Below, one piece after another: positions 42,346 to 55,123 of a stretch of 64,000 nt of DNA (positions are counted from its first letter, which is position 1; every line of letters starts with the position of its first letter). The position numbers and the translations under genes were made by a program. The notes beneath the pieces were generated by a model. It had not been told where the DNA came from. It searched no databases and saw only the letters and a list, made by a program, of their open reading frames with translations. The stretch is from Bryum argenteum (lineage: Eukaryota; Streptophyta; Bryopsida; Bryales; Bryaceae), in assembly GCA_037043015.1 (NCBI GenBank), contig CM073324.1:6841013-6905012 (forward strand), in the 5' to 3' direction.

Positions 42346-44372
42346 ACCTCTTCTTGGCTTGCAATCCGCTTTGGCTATGATGTATCTACATTGTGGTTAG
42401 AAACCGACGTTCTTGATCCACATTCTTATCATGTCTTGTACTCCACGGTTGTAGAACCTGTCGTCTTAGATAATAACGCTACCATGTGGAAGCTGAAGTC
42501 AGGAAAGTATCGCCTATACGGTTTGACAGAGTCAGTTATGAACGCCTCGACTCAACTTCTAACACCTCGTAGCTCCTCCACGATCTCTAACGTTGGTCCC
42601 CTCTTTGCAAGTGTCAACATCGAACCAAGCAAGCGTATTAGTATCGATATATCAGATTCATCCGATGACGAACGAAAGCCATCCGTTCCACCCCGTCGTC
42701 CTTCTGCCAAGCTTCCATCCATCTCCTCTATTTCGCAGAACTCTTCTCTATCAACGCCCTTTTCGTTAGCCTCTCCCTCACCATCTTCCCAAACAGGAAA
42801 ACCCAAAAAAATTCTCCCATGTCTACGGAAACTTGGTAGCATGCCCGGTAGCAAGAATATACTCAAGAAACTAGATTTCAATTCCATCCCTACTCACATT
42901 GTATCCTTTCTGCCTCCATCTTTCAATGGAGATGCCCTATATGTTCTCCCCCCGGCACTTCCTTCCGCTGTACTCAAGAATGCAAAATCAATGGAAGGGA
43001 TGGACAAACGGTATGACGGTCATGTCTGGACTAGGACGATGACAACTAATATCAGCAACACCTTGGGCTTGTCTTTTCGATTTTCAAATTGCGTAGGTCA
43101 TCTCCAATGCCACAATGACAAGTGCCCTTTCTTGGAACGCCCGGATCGTGCGACGGGAGTCAATGAGGTGGAGTTTGAAGGTATCACCAAAGAACCTTTC
43201 TCAGTGAGTAATCCGCCCCCCCCATCGTCCACCATAGTGTGTAAGATTTGCAGAGAACCTCCAGTCTGCGTTGCTCTGTGTCCTGCCAGAATCTTCTACG
43301 TTTTTGGAGATGATATTCAAGAGCGTGCTTGTGTGCATATCGGTACCCACGAGCACCTCACAAAGTCGGAGACTATAGATGCGCACGTCAAATGATAGAT
43401 GAGTTAATCGAACAAAGATGTTGATCGCAACCCCCAAGCAACAATTTCCAAAATTGTCTTGGAGACTAGCAAGGACGTAGTAGGTAACATTCTTCTACGT
43501 GATGAAGATGACCCCAAATCCGCCCACCTAACTCTTAAAGAACTTGAGCCGCCTTTGATAGATGTCAACTCTTGAACTCTCCGAGCTTGCGGAATCGGAT
43601 CTACTCTTTCAAATACATGCGCAGATTCGGCATCCTTGATGGCATCACGAAGCTTAGAGGACTCAGCAACTGGGCGTATGTGCAACGCAACATGTTCCCG
43701 GGCCAAGGAGACGATTCTGACAAAGTCTTCATTTTTAAGATGTCAGAAGTTGGACCCGGTAGTGGTGTCGACCTCGTTCGCCGGATGCAGCCTGAGGCGA
43801 CCTCTCCAATGCATGGATGATGTTTGACCATGTTAAACGGGTAAAGCCATGGACTACCATGGCGTGCCATGTGTACGACCCTAATTACCAGCGCATTCTA
43901 ACCATTGCATGTTCTGATTTTCAATCTGAAGATACTCAAGCTCAGCTCGTCTTCTGGAGGAATCTCAACCACGTCATAGCTAGGCACGGAGTACCCAAAC
44001 CTAAGTTTCAAGGATTTATGGTCCGATGATTACTCAAGCCAACCGAACGCAGCGATGCGCATTGTTTACGGCTCTGGAGATCCTTCAATTCCGATGGAAG
44101 ACCAAGAACGTACTTGTTACTTTCATTGGACGCAATCATTAGAAACTCATACCAAGAAGTACATCGTCCACGAATTGCAAGATCAACATAGGGTTCTCTG
44201 TAAGCAATATAAGGATGCTTGTTCATCCGATGAAGCTGAGACCCGGTATTTGGCAATCAGAGCGTGGTGGTCATCCTCAAATGCCACCTCCGAGAATGGC
44301 CTCTACCACCTAGGCCTATGGCTTTCGTATTGGCATCACCGCTATAGACAGTGGGGTGGATTCATGGAACTG

Positions 44373-44572
44373 GTAAGTAAATGTTTACTTCGGTAATTTT
44401 CAAGTTATAGTAATTTCGATTTTACAATTAAGTCGAGATAAAAGTAAATTATTATCTCTTTCCCAAAAAAAAAAAAAAAAAAAAAAAAATCTATTTTTAG
44501 TAGGCAGTTTCGTCAACGAAATTACATCTTCCCTCACTTTGAGCTTGACATCAACACTTACGTACCTGGCAG
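44373..44572 (+). other. Intron of the MULE gene with long A run
   Basis: Donor GTAAGT, acceptor GGCAG. It contains an A run of about 26 bases (44466-44491) and the perfect palindrome-like TTTCGTCAACGAAA near 44508, the same motif that fills the array at 36825-38550. Confidence 0.65.
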
Positions 44573-46020
44573 GAGCAAAAATTATCTGCAGAAGAGCTAG
44601 CTGAGATGCCATCCTGCAACCTTGCAGAATCCATTCATAACAAATGGTTGCAAGCTTCGGGAAATAAGGGTGGAGATCTCTATATGGCAGCCGTTGATGA
44701 TTACGTTCGTGCTTTCCTTCAAGTTGTGGGTTACTATCAATACACCAAAGGTGGAGCGGGTGGACATGGTCCGTCGAGGGAGGAACTCCGACTTCGCAGT
44801 GCACAACGTAAGGCTCATAGAACCGGCGATCCATCAGCTCTCAATAAGGCAGTAATAGAGTTCCCGGATGCTGAGATATTTTGTACTCGCGATGCTCACT
44901 TGGAGGGTGCCGAGATTTTTGGTTCGAAGAAACGTAAGCATGATGTTCCAATCGGAGCTGAAGAGGAAATCCATAGGCCTCGACATCACATTTCTCGCGT
45001 CCCCGAATCGGCAGAAGGGTTACCCGGGGTTGCGGTGAGAGTCTGACAACTATTCACGAGGACGACGAAGAGGAAGCACGCCCAATCGAATCTTCCACAT
45101 CCGCTGGTGCCTCTATTAATCGAGTGACAGCTGTACAAGAGACAAAAGTGAACGAAAACTTATGGCATATTGCCCGATTGAAGGAGCCCTCAGCCAAGTC
45201 CTGTTGGGCACAACATGCAGTGACCAAGAAGAAATGCGAGTCTCGTATAGTGCAAAACGGGAAGTCCACACCTGCACCAACTTATACCGGAATATGGATG
45301 CCTCCTAAAAATGGTCACCGCAAGAAGGTGGAGAAGTTTTACTTCTGCCCCGACGATATTGAGAGGTGTGTGAAGGGCACTCGTCGGAAGTGGGTGGAGC
45401 CGTTCTCTCGAACAGAAGATCAACCCCCAATCCCAGCAATCTGGCCCGTGAAGATAGGGACAAATCTGACACGTTCGGAGATGGAGGCGTTAGAGAATGC
45501 TGGTTTCCGACTCCCTCAGAAGAAGAGACTTCCACGCAACCGCACATTCAACACTGCATCTGCGCCACGGGACCTTTCACATATTCCAGTGCCGGAGAAT
45601 GCAGATGTCTTCCCAAAATCAAGGAAGTCAAGGAACCTCCGGCGCATCTGCAGCGTAACTTCTAAGCACACACGGAATATTGATTCCGCGCGTGCGATGC
45701 AGGCGAAGATACTAAAGGTCACTATGGTCCCATCGCCAGGAATTGGATGCATTATTTCCATGGAGTCAGATTCGCAAGCGATTTATCAACTATCAATAGG
45801 TGCATTACCAGATTGCACTTGTCCGGTGTTTAAAAGCACAATTGCAAAACTAGGGCGCAGAGGAGAACCGTATAGACCTTGCAAGCACCTATACTATGTC
45901 TTTGTGTTGGTGTGCAAGTTTGAAGCAGATGTAGACCTCTTCATTCATGCGCCTACCCTAAGTTTCAACGAGGTGAAGATGATCATGGAGAGAGGCATCC
46001 TTGAGCTCGCCATAGTTTAG

Positions 46021-46383
46021 ATGTCATAGTTTTCCACACTTTATTCCCTATTCGCCCTTATCCCTAGACTGTGTAGTTTACACGTTGTGTGACTATATTT
46101 TGCAATATAGCATTATAAAAAATATATTAGTATCTATGTCCACAAAATTGTTTAAGTAATGTCACACCATAAGTGTCTCCATGTCTTCTGAATGTTATTG
46201 AAGTTTGCCAAATTTCAGAATTTTTTCCCTCATTTCCACGGGTTCGGGTCCCAAACCCACGGTAATAAGTCATGAATATTCGAATATTCTCTAGAATATT
46301 CTGTATAAATTTAGAATTTTTATATTTTTAGTAAAATTTTCCAAAAAAATGTTCTCACAACCGCTCTCCAATCTGAAATTCTC
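46021..46383. other. AT-rich stretch between MULE gene and gypsy element
   Basis: No LTR, ORF or RNA gene recognised. Confidence 0.5.
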
Positions 46384-46452
46384 CGCTCTACGCTCTACGC
46401 TCTACGCTCTACGCTCTACGCTCTACGCTCTACGCTCTACGCTCTACGCTCA
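46384..46452. repeat. Heptamer microsatellite (CGCTCTA)n
   Basis: About nine and a half perfect CGCTCTA units. It marks the broken end of the gypsy element and supplies the stop codon of its long frame. Confidence 0.95.
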
Positions 46453-46793
46453 CGCCCAAGTAACGTCCACCCGCAATCTTCTGTCCATCTCGTGAGCCCC
46501 GTTCCGTCCCACCCATACTGTTGAAACAGGTAGTATGGTGAGAATTGCACTTCCACGCCGTCTACGATGCCTGTGGGGAATGCGTTGCCGTCCGTGTGCT
46601 TCCCCATTGTCTCGATAAACTGACGGCAGCGTCCAATGTCGAGGTGCCAGTGATGCATATCATCTCGGTACCGCTGGATGCCTGTTTCTGCTGCCCACAC
46701 ACTGTCGATGCGTGATATCCAATCTGTGAGATTTTTCGGCATGTGCAACGGAGGCAACTGTGGCCGCTGTGTGTTACCCTGGCGCTGTGCCAT
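46437..46793 (-). other. Possible separate ORF fused to the polyprotein end
   Basis: From an ATG at 46793 (MAQRQGNTQRPQLPP) 118 codons continue to the stop in the heptamer repeat, in the same frame as the polyprotein. Upstream on the minus strand is a CT-rich segment like a plant 5' leader, with a TATA-like CTACTTAAGG near 47043-47052. I suspect the start of a captured or unrelated gene joined in frame to pol; the peptide (WISRIDSVWAAETG, FSPYYLFQQYGWDG) is not recognised. Confidence 0.4.
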
Positions 46794-49700
46794 TGTCACC
46801 GTAAGTCGACTGAGATGACTGTGATGCAGCGTAGGAAGACAGCTAAGAGGTGCCGAGAGAGTGCTAAGGCAGAAGAGGGAGAGAGATGAGCAAACACAAG
46901 AGCTATGGCCGAGAGGGAGAAAAGGTGAAGGCTCCAAGTGAGCACGGAGGTGGAGTGAGAGAGTGGGCGAGGGAAGAGAGCAGTGAGGATGAGTGTAAGT
47001 CGGCTTGGCGCAAAAAGTGAGGCACTGACTGCCAGTTCCCCCCCTTAAGTAGCCACCGGTGCCTAAAATGATGGCTGTCGTTGGCGGCGGTGAGGTGCCC
47101 AATGAGAATGATTTTTTGAGGGTGTCGTTGGCGGCTTGAATAGGCCTTTGAAAGCCTAGCACCGTTGGCGGCCGGTTGTCCATCATGGGGTCATCATAGT
47201 TGTTAACGATGGCCCAATCTACGGTGCCTCGATGTCGGCTTTGATGGTTGTACCGGTCACTATGAGGGGCATCATGGGTATCATGGATGTGGATGTGGTT
47301 GATGTATGCCACCATGGGGGCATCCCCCCCGTCTCCGTTGCCTTCAATTGGTGTCTTACTGTATGCTACCATGGGGGCATCCCCCCCTTCTCTGTTGCCT
47401 TCACTTGTTATTGGGGGCTGTCTGTCTTCGGTGGCCAACTGCTGTGCCTCGGCGACCAAATTCTTCTGAAGTTGCCCCAGACTCCATGCTGGCTGTGTCC
47501 GCTTGTTGGCACCGTGGTAGTGTTTTAATTTGGCAGCGTTGACAATGGTGGCCTGTGTATCAAAGTTGTCTTCGTTGACTAGTAACACTGTGTTGTTTGG
47601 CAGGGCTAATTGGACTCTGTATGGCCCGTGCCATACAGATTCAAACTTGGATTTCCGCAATTTTGGGTCTCGTGGGCACCACAGCACCTGGTCACCTTTG
47701 TGAAACATTCGGGGAGGTTGTGATCCTTGGAAGTGTTTTGCGCTTAGTGTGTGTTTGTGCAGGATGTTTCGATGGGCGTCGTCCCTGAGTTCTTCTAGTT
47801 TATGCAAATCCTCCATCCTGGCTGCCAGCACACGATGCGGTGCAAAGTCCCTTGGTTGGAGTGATCTGAAAGTTGGCACCAGATACTCCGTTGGCAACAA
47901 TGGTTGAGTGCCATATACCAGCTCAAATGGGCTTGCCTGTGTGGCCGACTTTGTGGCGACACGATATGCCCATAGCGCTGCAGGTAAGCAGTCGTCCCAG
48001 TCGCCAAAGTTGGCCTGTGTGAACTTGCGCAACATGTTGATGATTGTTTTGTTTGTGGATTCCGCCTGACCGTTGCCTTGTGGGTAGTAAACCGTACTGG
48101 TCCTTTGTTTAATGAGGTGTTTGTCCATGAGTTCTTCGATGACAGCGTTGACGAAATGTGTTCCTTGGTCGGAAACGATTTCCAAAGGGCATCCAAATCT
48201 TGTGATGATGCAATCGTAGATAAAGTTTGCGGTGACGACAGCAGTGTTGTTCCTCAATGGTTTTGCTTCTACCCACTTCGTTGTGTAGTCAGTGGCCACG
48301 AGAATGTACCTGTAGCCTTGTTTAGTTGCCGGTCGAATGGGGCCAACGAAGTCCAGTCCCCATCTCTGAAAAGGTCCTAACGGAAGAATCGACTTCAATG
48401 GCACCTTTCCTTGATACTGAAAGTTAGTAGCCGCCGTTTGACAAGCGTGACAGCTCTTGATGTAGGCAAAGGTGTCTTTGTGCAACGTTGGCCACCAATA
48501 CTTTGCTGCCAGTATTTTTTTTATTGTTGTTTCCGGACCTTGGTGTCCCCCTGCTGGTCCATCATGCAAATGTGAGATGATAGTGCGTTGGTGATGAGAT
48601 GGCACGCACAGGCGAACTTCAGAATCTGGTCCTTTGCGGTATAGTTGCCCTTGAACCACCGTATATGGCAACGTTGTTCGTACGAATTTGATTCTTTGGG
48701 TGCCTACGGCGTCAGCACGTAGGGTGCCGTGGATCAGGTATTCCATGATTGGATACCTCCAGTCGTGAGCTACCGATGTCTCCGTTGACTGTGTGAGTGC
48801 CGGTTGTGTGCCTTCAGAAGACGCCGTTGGTTGTAGTGTAGCCGTCTGTATGTATGGTTCATTGAAGGAGTCATCGATGCCTTCCTCCGTCGTATTGGTG
48901 TCTCTTGACAAGTAGTCCGCGATAATATGCCTTTTGCCTGGAATATAAACTACTTCGAAATCATACTCCATTAGTATCATAATCCACCTTGCCACCCTTC
49001 CAGTAATCAATGGTTGATTTACAAGATAGGAAAGACTATGATGATCTACCATGAATCTAAATTTGTTTCCAAGTAGATAGTGTCTAAACTTTTTCACAGC
49101 ATATATCATGGCTAGCGCTTCTCTCTCGGTGGTGGAATAATTTCTTTCTGCCTGGTTGAGTAGTCTGCTAGCGTAGGCAACAGGTTGATCATGTTTGCCA
49201 TCTACATTTTGGGCTAACATGACTCCTACGGCAATCTGTGAGGCGTCGGTGTGCACATGGAATTGTTTTGTCCAGTCTGGTGCCAACAGTATGGGTGCCC
49301 TCGAGTAAGCTTGCTTGATTTTTTCTAAGGCAGCTTGGGCTTCGGTGGTCCAATCACGTGGGTAAGTATAGCCGGCGTGGTTCAACTTTGTTATTGGAGC
49401 TGTAATGTATGCCAGCTTTTCAATATACATTCTATTGAACTGTGACAAGCCCAGTAACCTTTGGATGCCCTTTTGATACACGGTCGGTGGCGTCATATCC
49501 ATGATGTCTTGAATCTTTGCTGGATCAAGGAGTTTGCCGTATTTGCATACGATCTACCCCAAGATGACTATAGCGAAGAATAAGAACATACATTTGTCAG
49601 CGTTGAGACTTACTCCATTTGTTCTACATGCCTGGAATATTTGCCGTAGATGGTCAACATGGTCTTTTATCCGTCCATATACTGTTCCATCATCTAAGTA

Positions 49701-52556
49701 GATACGAAAAAACTTTTTAAAGTAGGGACGGAATATCAACTCCATGACTCTCTGAAATGTCATTGGTGCATTTTTGGCTCCGAATGGCATCCTTTCGAAT
49801 TGATAGGGTCCCCACTCTGTAGAAAAAGCCGTTTTGTTTTTGTCTTGCTCGGCCATGGCAACTTGGTAATATCCTGAGAAGCAATCCAGGAATGAGTACA
49901 TCTCGTGTCCGGCGACCTCATCGATAATCTCTTCCATGTGCGGTAATGGGTAGTGATCTTTTCTCGTGGCAGCGTTTAGTTTTCGAAAGTCTACACAGAT
50001 ACGCAAGGCGCCATTTTTCTTTGGTATAATAACCATCGGTGACAACCAGGGGGCGCTGTCGACTGGAGATATGAATTTGGCACTGAGTAACTTTTCTAGT
50101 TCCGTTTTGACTTTGGCAGCGTAGTTTGGATTCATACGGTACCGTCGCTGTTGTACTGGCTGGGCGTTAGGCTTCAAGTCGATGGTGTGTTCCGCTATAT
50201 TCCGGGGTATGCCTTTGAGGTCTTCGTGTGTCCAGGCAAATATGTCCTGGAATTCTCGGAATAATGCCACCGTTGCCTGTTTGATGGTATCAGGGGCATC
50301 AGCGTTGATTTTTACATACTTTGGCTCTTCCTCGGTGCCCAAGTTGACTAATTCTATATTTTCTTTGGCACCGTTGGTCCAACCTGTGACGACTTGCTCC
50401 TCGAGTGCCTTCGTTGCTGGGGTAGCATTCACTGTGATGTCTTCTTGAAGCTCTTCTTTGAAGCGTGATGGTATATCTAATGTTTCTTCCTGCGGCACGA
50501 TGCTGGCCAAGTGTATTTCGGCAACAGGAATCAACGATGGGTCTGCATGGAAGACTAGAGCTTCTTGGTCCTGGGTGAGACCTTTTACCCAATCGGTTCC
50601 TGCGGAATTGCGAATTTGGTCGACTTTAGCTTTGGTAATGCATCTGTCGATAGGAATCACTATCATTTTTCCATGGTGCCGTAGTTTAATCTGATTCCGA
50701 GCCCAATCGTGCACCGCATTCATATCTCGTAGCCAGGGTCTACCGAGTATGATTGGAAAGTTAGTGGTATCTGGCATGTCAATGATGACAAAAGTTGCCG
50801 GTGTTGACACACCATGCGTGGTAATGGCAACAGTAGCAAGAATCCCCAACGGCGTCACTGGAGCATCGTTGGCCATCCTTAGGATAAACTGTGCCATCTT
50901 CGGTGAGGGTAATCCAAGCTGCCGACGGAGACCATCACTCATTACGTTGACACCGGAGCCTCCGTCGACCAGAACATTGGACAGTTTGTGTGAGCCTAAC
51001 CTCAGATGTATTACGGCGGCGTCGGGATCAATGGTGGTAACGTTGGTGTCTATGGTCATCAATGCTGTCGATGTGTCCGGCAAGGCTGTCTGTTGCAAGT
51101 ATTTTTGCAATTCGGGGCTAATTTTTAACAGGCTGGTTAGTGTGATACTTACAGTTGTATTGTCCAGTACTTGTTGTAAATTTGCACCCAATGGCGACTC
51201 CAGATCTTGTTGTATTTGTTGTCGAATATTGTGTAGGCGCTCCCAGTGCTGTTCCGGGAAAGGTCTGCGGTGCTCTACCACATGTTCTGGCGCGTCGGCT
51301 TTGGACCTTGTGGTGACAGCGGCAGCGGAAATCGTTGAAATGTTAGTTTCGGTTCCATGCACTTCTGTCAACGTTACTCCCCCCCGCCGATTCGGGCTGG
51401 GTCTTTGGTTATCCAACGGCGCCGTAGTGTTGTTATTTGGCTCTGCCATTGGACGACTTTGGGACCATCTTTGTTTCAGGACAGGACACTGGCTTCGTCC
51501 GTGATGTAGAGACCCACACTCCCAACAGCCGTCGCTCCTGCCCGGCTGAAATGCGTCGACGTGGACTTCCTCCGGGTACATGGCGGCAGTAGTAGGTCGA
51601 GGTCGCCTTACGTCGTCATTCCGATTGCTGCCTGAGGCGAACCAACAGCGGCCATTGTGGGCTTTCCCACAGGTGGTACACAACGTCAGTGTAATACGAG
51701 CATCATTTCGTTGGTTTTGGCCTGGCAGTGGCAACAGCGGGGCTTGTGTCTTATTTAGTAGCCCAAGTTCTCTACTGATGTCATTGGCGGCGGTTAGAAT
51801 ATCTGGTAGAGTTTTTACCCCTCTAATCACGATACCTTGCTGAATCCATGGCAACAGTCCCTTTTTGAACCATTCGCATAAGTAGTCATCAGTTGGCTTC
51901 TGGTTTAACTTGTCAGCCAACTGTTTGAATCTGTCGTAGAACGTATCCACAGTTTCTCCCTTTTCTTGGGTAATGTTGCCCAAGGCCCGGAGGATTTCGG
52001 AAGACGTCTTTAGTTTACGAAATTTCTGAAGGAAGCTCTTTTCCATATCGTCCCATGTAGGGTGAGCATGTTCAGCTTCAAAATCGATATACCAGTTTAT
52101 GTGGTTTCCCTGCAATGTGGTGCCAAAGATGTTCTGCAGATCAGCAGGGGTAGAGACACCATTTGTTCGGGCTATCACTTTGAAGCGTCGAATATGCCAA
52201 TCGGGGTCGGCATTGTCGTCAAACACCGGATAGGGTATTTTGGGCAGCTTGATGAGTCTATCTCTTTCCCCTGTATCCATCGATGTAGCCGCCGTTGGAT
52301 TTATGGGAGGCACCGATGTGGACGAGGAAGGCATTGCTGCTATTCCAGGATTGAGCATGGCAGCGGAAGTGGCCGTGCCTTGCAAATGATGGTATTGGTT
52401 GCTAAGCATTTCCAGTTTAGCATTGGTGGCGTCATTTTTGGCAACAAGGTCTGTCATCTGTTGCTTCATCCATTGTAAAAACTCCCTTGTAGCATCAGGG
52501 TCATCAGTAGGTGATGCTACTTCTGGTTCTTTCTCTTTCTGCTGTCGGGGCGGCAT
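46437..52556 (-). CDS. Ty3/gypsy gag-pol polyprotein, one in-frame TAG
   Basis: One reading frame of 2,039 sense codons, from ATG 52556 to 46437, broken only by TAG at 49554-49556. Order: Gag (LQGNHINWYIDFEAEH), zinc knuckle CWECGSLHHGRSQC, protease with LVDGGSGVNVMS and IILGRPWL, reverse transcriptase (VDFRKLNAATRKDHYPLPH, YLDDGTVYG), RNase H (FHVTDASQIAVGV-type start as FHVHTDASQIA), integrase zinc region (GGHQG, CHACQ) and catalytic core (LDFVGP, VSDQGTHF, STNK). Integrase after RNase H defines Ty3/gypsy. The TAG lies in the conserved LG-IV motif after the YLDD domain. No chromodomain is seen. The C-terminal 350 residues are unusual: a Gly/Asp repeat, then a low-complexity Ser/Leu/Pro segment, then a 118-residue segment starting MAQRQGN. 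The 3' LTR is missing. Confidence 0.85.
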
Positions 52557-52605
52557 TTTTCTTTACGTAGGGTTTCTACTCGACTTCTGAGTATCTCAGC
52601 ACTCC

Positions 52606-52627
52606 ATCCCCAGCATGGTCGCCAAAA
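52606..52627 (-). promoter_or_regulatory. Primer binding site-like sequence
   Basis: On the minus strand the LTR end TAACA is followed by TTTTGGCGACCATGCTGGGG. TGG directly after an LTR is the usual start of a tRNA primer site. The matching tRNA is not identified. Confidence 0.55.
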
Positions 52628-53430
52628 TGTTAGCCGGGTATGTATGGAGGTGCTTTAAGAGACTACCTTAAGTCGACCTTAGTGAACAGTCGTCCGGGAG
52701 GCAACTGTGTGTTTTAGAAGGAGGGCATCAGAGAAGTGTAGGAAGAAGGTGAACAGCCAACTACTGTAGTCTAGCTGACCCACCCCAAGACCGCGTTGAC
52801 CGTATGGTTGCCTGCTGTAGCCGTCAGTGGTAACTTAGTCTAGGACCGTGGTAGTCATCGAGGGGGTTTGCACAAAACAGAGTGGCAGTGCACTACGATG
52901 ACACCGAGCGCGACGGGGGTGTAAGCTTGTCAGAACAAACTCCTTGATCAACCGGGGTGCTCGGGGAGCAAGACTCCAAGGCAGAGACACCCCGAGACTG
53001 TGCTGTCAACGTCGCCTTACGAAGGCTGTGTCGCGTAGGCACCGGAGGAGAGAAGCGCAGGAGGGAAGAACTCCCTGGTGACGGTTACGATGCGCGCGGG
53101 GAGCGGAACCAGCAAGAAGGCAAGGCAAGCAAGACGAAAACAGACTAAGACCGTTACGAAGACGGTTAGCCCTCTGGAGCATGCAAACAGAATACGTAGA
53201 AGTAGAGGTAGAGAATAGATCGGCTATGGCCTTTTGTATTGATATTGAAATCAGAGTACATGTGCATTCCTCTAAGTTCTGTCTCAATGCCTAAAATCAC
53301 AACCGATGCTATCTACTGTTGACGACGCCCTTATGTAGCCCATGCTCCCGAAGTCCATGCTGCCGTTCGGTACCTTCTATCCTCCCGAAATGGCCGCGAT
53401 TCCCTGTTGTCAACGCTGGCTACGGTAACA
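52628..53430 (-). mobile_element. 5' LTR of the gypsy element
   Basis: 803 bp with TGTTA...TAACA inverted ends, directly upstream of the primer-site-like sequence and the gag start. No second copy exists at the left end of the element, so the target duplication cannot be tested. Confidence 0.7.
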
Positions 53431-53711
53431 GACATATTGTTCCAAATCTAATAGATTTTTGCAACTCTTATAATTATGTTCCCTTTTTACACTAGTCACG
53501 TATGTATGTCACCACATTTTGTGTTACATGAGTTTCAAACCTCATGGTAGATGTTAGCCTTTTCTTCAGGGGTTTGTGGATTGTTGTAATTTGTTTCATT
53601 TTGAATTCTTAATGCTTCATCTACGTTTAAAAACGTGAACGGAAGAATTTTGGATAATGTGGGATAAAAAAATTTACTTATTCTACTCGGGGGAAGCCTC
53701 CAATGCAAGGC

Positions 53712-53925
53712 CAGCCTAGGCGACCACCGGTCCAGGGGCCATAATAGGCGACCGCCAGTCCAGCGAGACCGCCGGTCGCCATGGGCGATCGTCGGTCGCT
53801 CATGGGCGATCTTCGGTCGACCATGGGCGATCGTCGGTCGACATGGGCGATCGTCGGTCGCTAAGGCGACCGCCGGTCCAGCCAAGGCGACCGCCGGTCT
53901 AGATGACGCGACCGCCGGTCCAGTC
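53712..53925. repeat. GC-rich array A9
   Basis: Units GGGCGATCGTCGGTCG and GGCGACCGCCGGTCCAG at 22-30 bp spacing, the same type as A2. It lies upstream of the plus-strand ORF at about 54099 and the SUVR exons. The minus-strand frame across it is a repeat translation. Confidence 0.75.
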
Positions 53926-53988
53926 CTACGTGGCGCGGTCGCGAACCGTATTGCTGAACTGTACATGCCACATGGCAGCCACGTAGGA
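53924..53988. repeat. 11-bp inverted repeat at the edge of array A9
   Basis: TCCTACGTGGC (53924-53934) faces GCCACGTAGGA (53978-53988) across 43 bp. Both arms contain the ACGTGG core of plant G-box type sites. Confidence 0.6.
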
Positions 53989-54098
53989 TGCAACGTGGAC
54001 AGGGTAAATCCATGGTAAAAAAAAGATTCTGTAGATTCTATTAGACAATCTGAGGCTCAATGTCTGTCTGACATGTCGTGTCTGTCTGACGTCCGTCT

Positions 54099-54683
54099 GT
54101 GTCTAGCAAGACAACCCTGAATACGACCACTGTAGAGGACACTTCCGATTGTCATTTGCCAGACTTAGGAACAGAGATCGAGGATGTGGAGATGGGACCC
54201 ATCCCGGCGGAAGAAAATGTGGCTGATGACGAGGGTGATGTTGCACCAAGTGGCGGTCTTGAGTGCAGGCAAGCTGAAATCCAAGGAGATGGGAGCGGTT
54301 TGAAGGTTGCTGAAAATCTTGGAGAGTCCGACCGAGATAGAGTTTTGGAAGAATTGAGGGCAGAGATTGCTGCCTTGAAGGGACAGACTCCGGATTCATC
54401 AGCACCCATCGAGGAAGTTCAGTCTCCATCACCTCCCGAGCCGAGCCAGAAAGGAGTTGTGAGGAATGTACCACCTTTCGAGGTGTGGCAACCTAATACT
54501 GCAAGGCCCGTGAAAACAAGGAGCGTGGCCGAACTTGCAGTCCCACCAGCTGCTAGTACCCGTGCAAACTCGAAGACAGAGAAAGTGCGGACGCGAGGTG
54601 ATGGACCTGCCACATCTTTACCCCCACAAAAAAATCGTAAGCCGCCACAGAAGAGGCCCAAGGTAGATCTGCTTAAACCTTGA
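54099..54683 (+). CDS. Disordered ORF upstream of the SUVR exons
   Basis: Open frame of 194 codons without an ATG before 54190. It is acidic at first (EIEDVEMGPIPAEENVADDE), with a short coiled coil (RVLEELRAEIAALKG), then Pro-rich and basic (KNRKPPQKRPKVDLLKP). Plausibly an N-terminal exon of the SUVR-like gene, which in plants has a long variable N-terminus, but I could not define an in-frame splice to the exon at 55124. Confidence 0.4.
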   Translation: MSSKTTLNTTTVEDTSDCHLPDLGTEIEDVEMGPIPAEENVADDEGDVAPSGGLECRQAEIQGDGSGLKVAENLGESDRDRVLEELRAEIAALKGQTPDSSAPIEEVQSPSPPEPSQKGVVRNVPPFEVWQPNTARPVKTRSVAELAVPPAASTRANSKTEKVRTRGDGPATSLPPQKNRKPPQKRPKVDLLKP

Positions 54684-55123
54684 CCTCACCTAGAAGATGA
54701 AGAAATTGTGTCTTATCTTGACAGGTGATGCGCATGCTTTACCAGCAAATTTGAAGCGACGTACAAGGTGAAGATACACTGAAGTAATAGGGAAGTACAG
54801 AAGGTTTAGTTTTTAGTTTTAGTACTTTTTATTTATTCGGGACTAACAGGAGCCGCATGTAACAGGAGTTGGGACCCTGTGTAGCATTTCGGCCAGGGCT
54901 AGCTGGTTTTTTCGTAGAACAGGTCTTTGCCTTGTGTCCGGTTCCCTTTTTTGGCATTGCCCTACCATCACACGTTTATGGTGGCACTTCCAACATGTAT
55001 GGATCATTGAGGGTTTACCGCAATTAGGTGGCTCTCTTGGATAAATTATTGTTAATTATATTGTACTTTGTAGCCTTGCGCATTCAGTATGTTATTTGAA
55101 TATCTTATAATCAGTTGATGCAG

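Larger units (their letters stand above)
42130..46020 (+). pseudogene. MULE-type transposase with zinc-binding N-terminus and SWIM finger
   Basis: ATG at 42130 starts a frame with a TGA as ninth codon (42154-42156); a second ATG at 42238 begins a 108-bp tandem duplicate without that stop. Frame 42163-43395 ends in a Cys/His-rich DNA-binding-like block (CVGHLQCHNDKC, CKICREPPVC). Shifts follow. Segments at 43600-44370 match a plant MULE-like transposase core: IACSDFQSEDTQAQLVFW, KFQGFM, then SGDPSIPMEDQERTCYFHW and YWHHRYRQWGGFMEL. A 200-bp intron (44373-44572, GTAAGT to GGCAG) joins GFMEL in phase 0 to EQKLSAEELAEMPS. After another shift near 45045 the frame to 46020 ends with the SWIM finger (CTCPVF..., CKH). 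No terminal inverted repeats were found. Frame breaks make it inactive as read. Confidence 0.7.
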
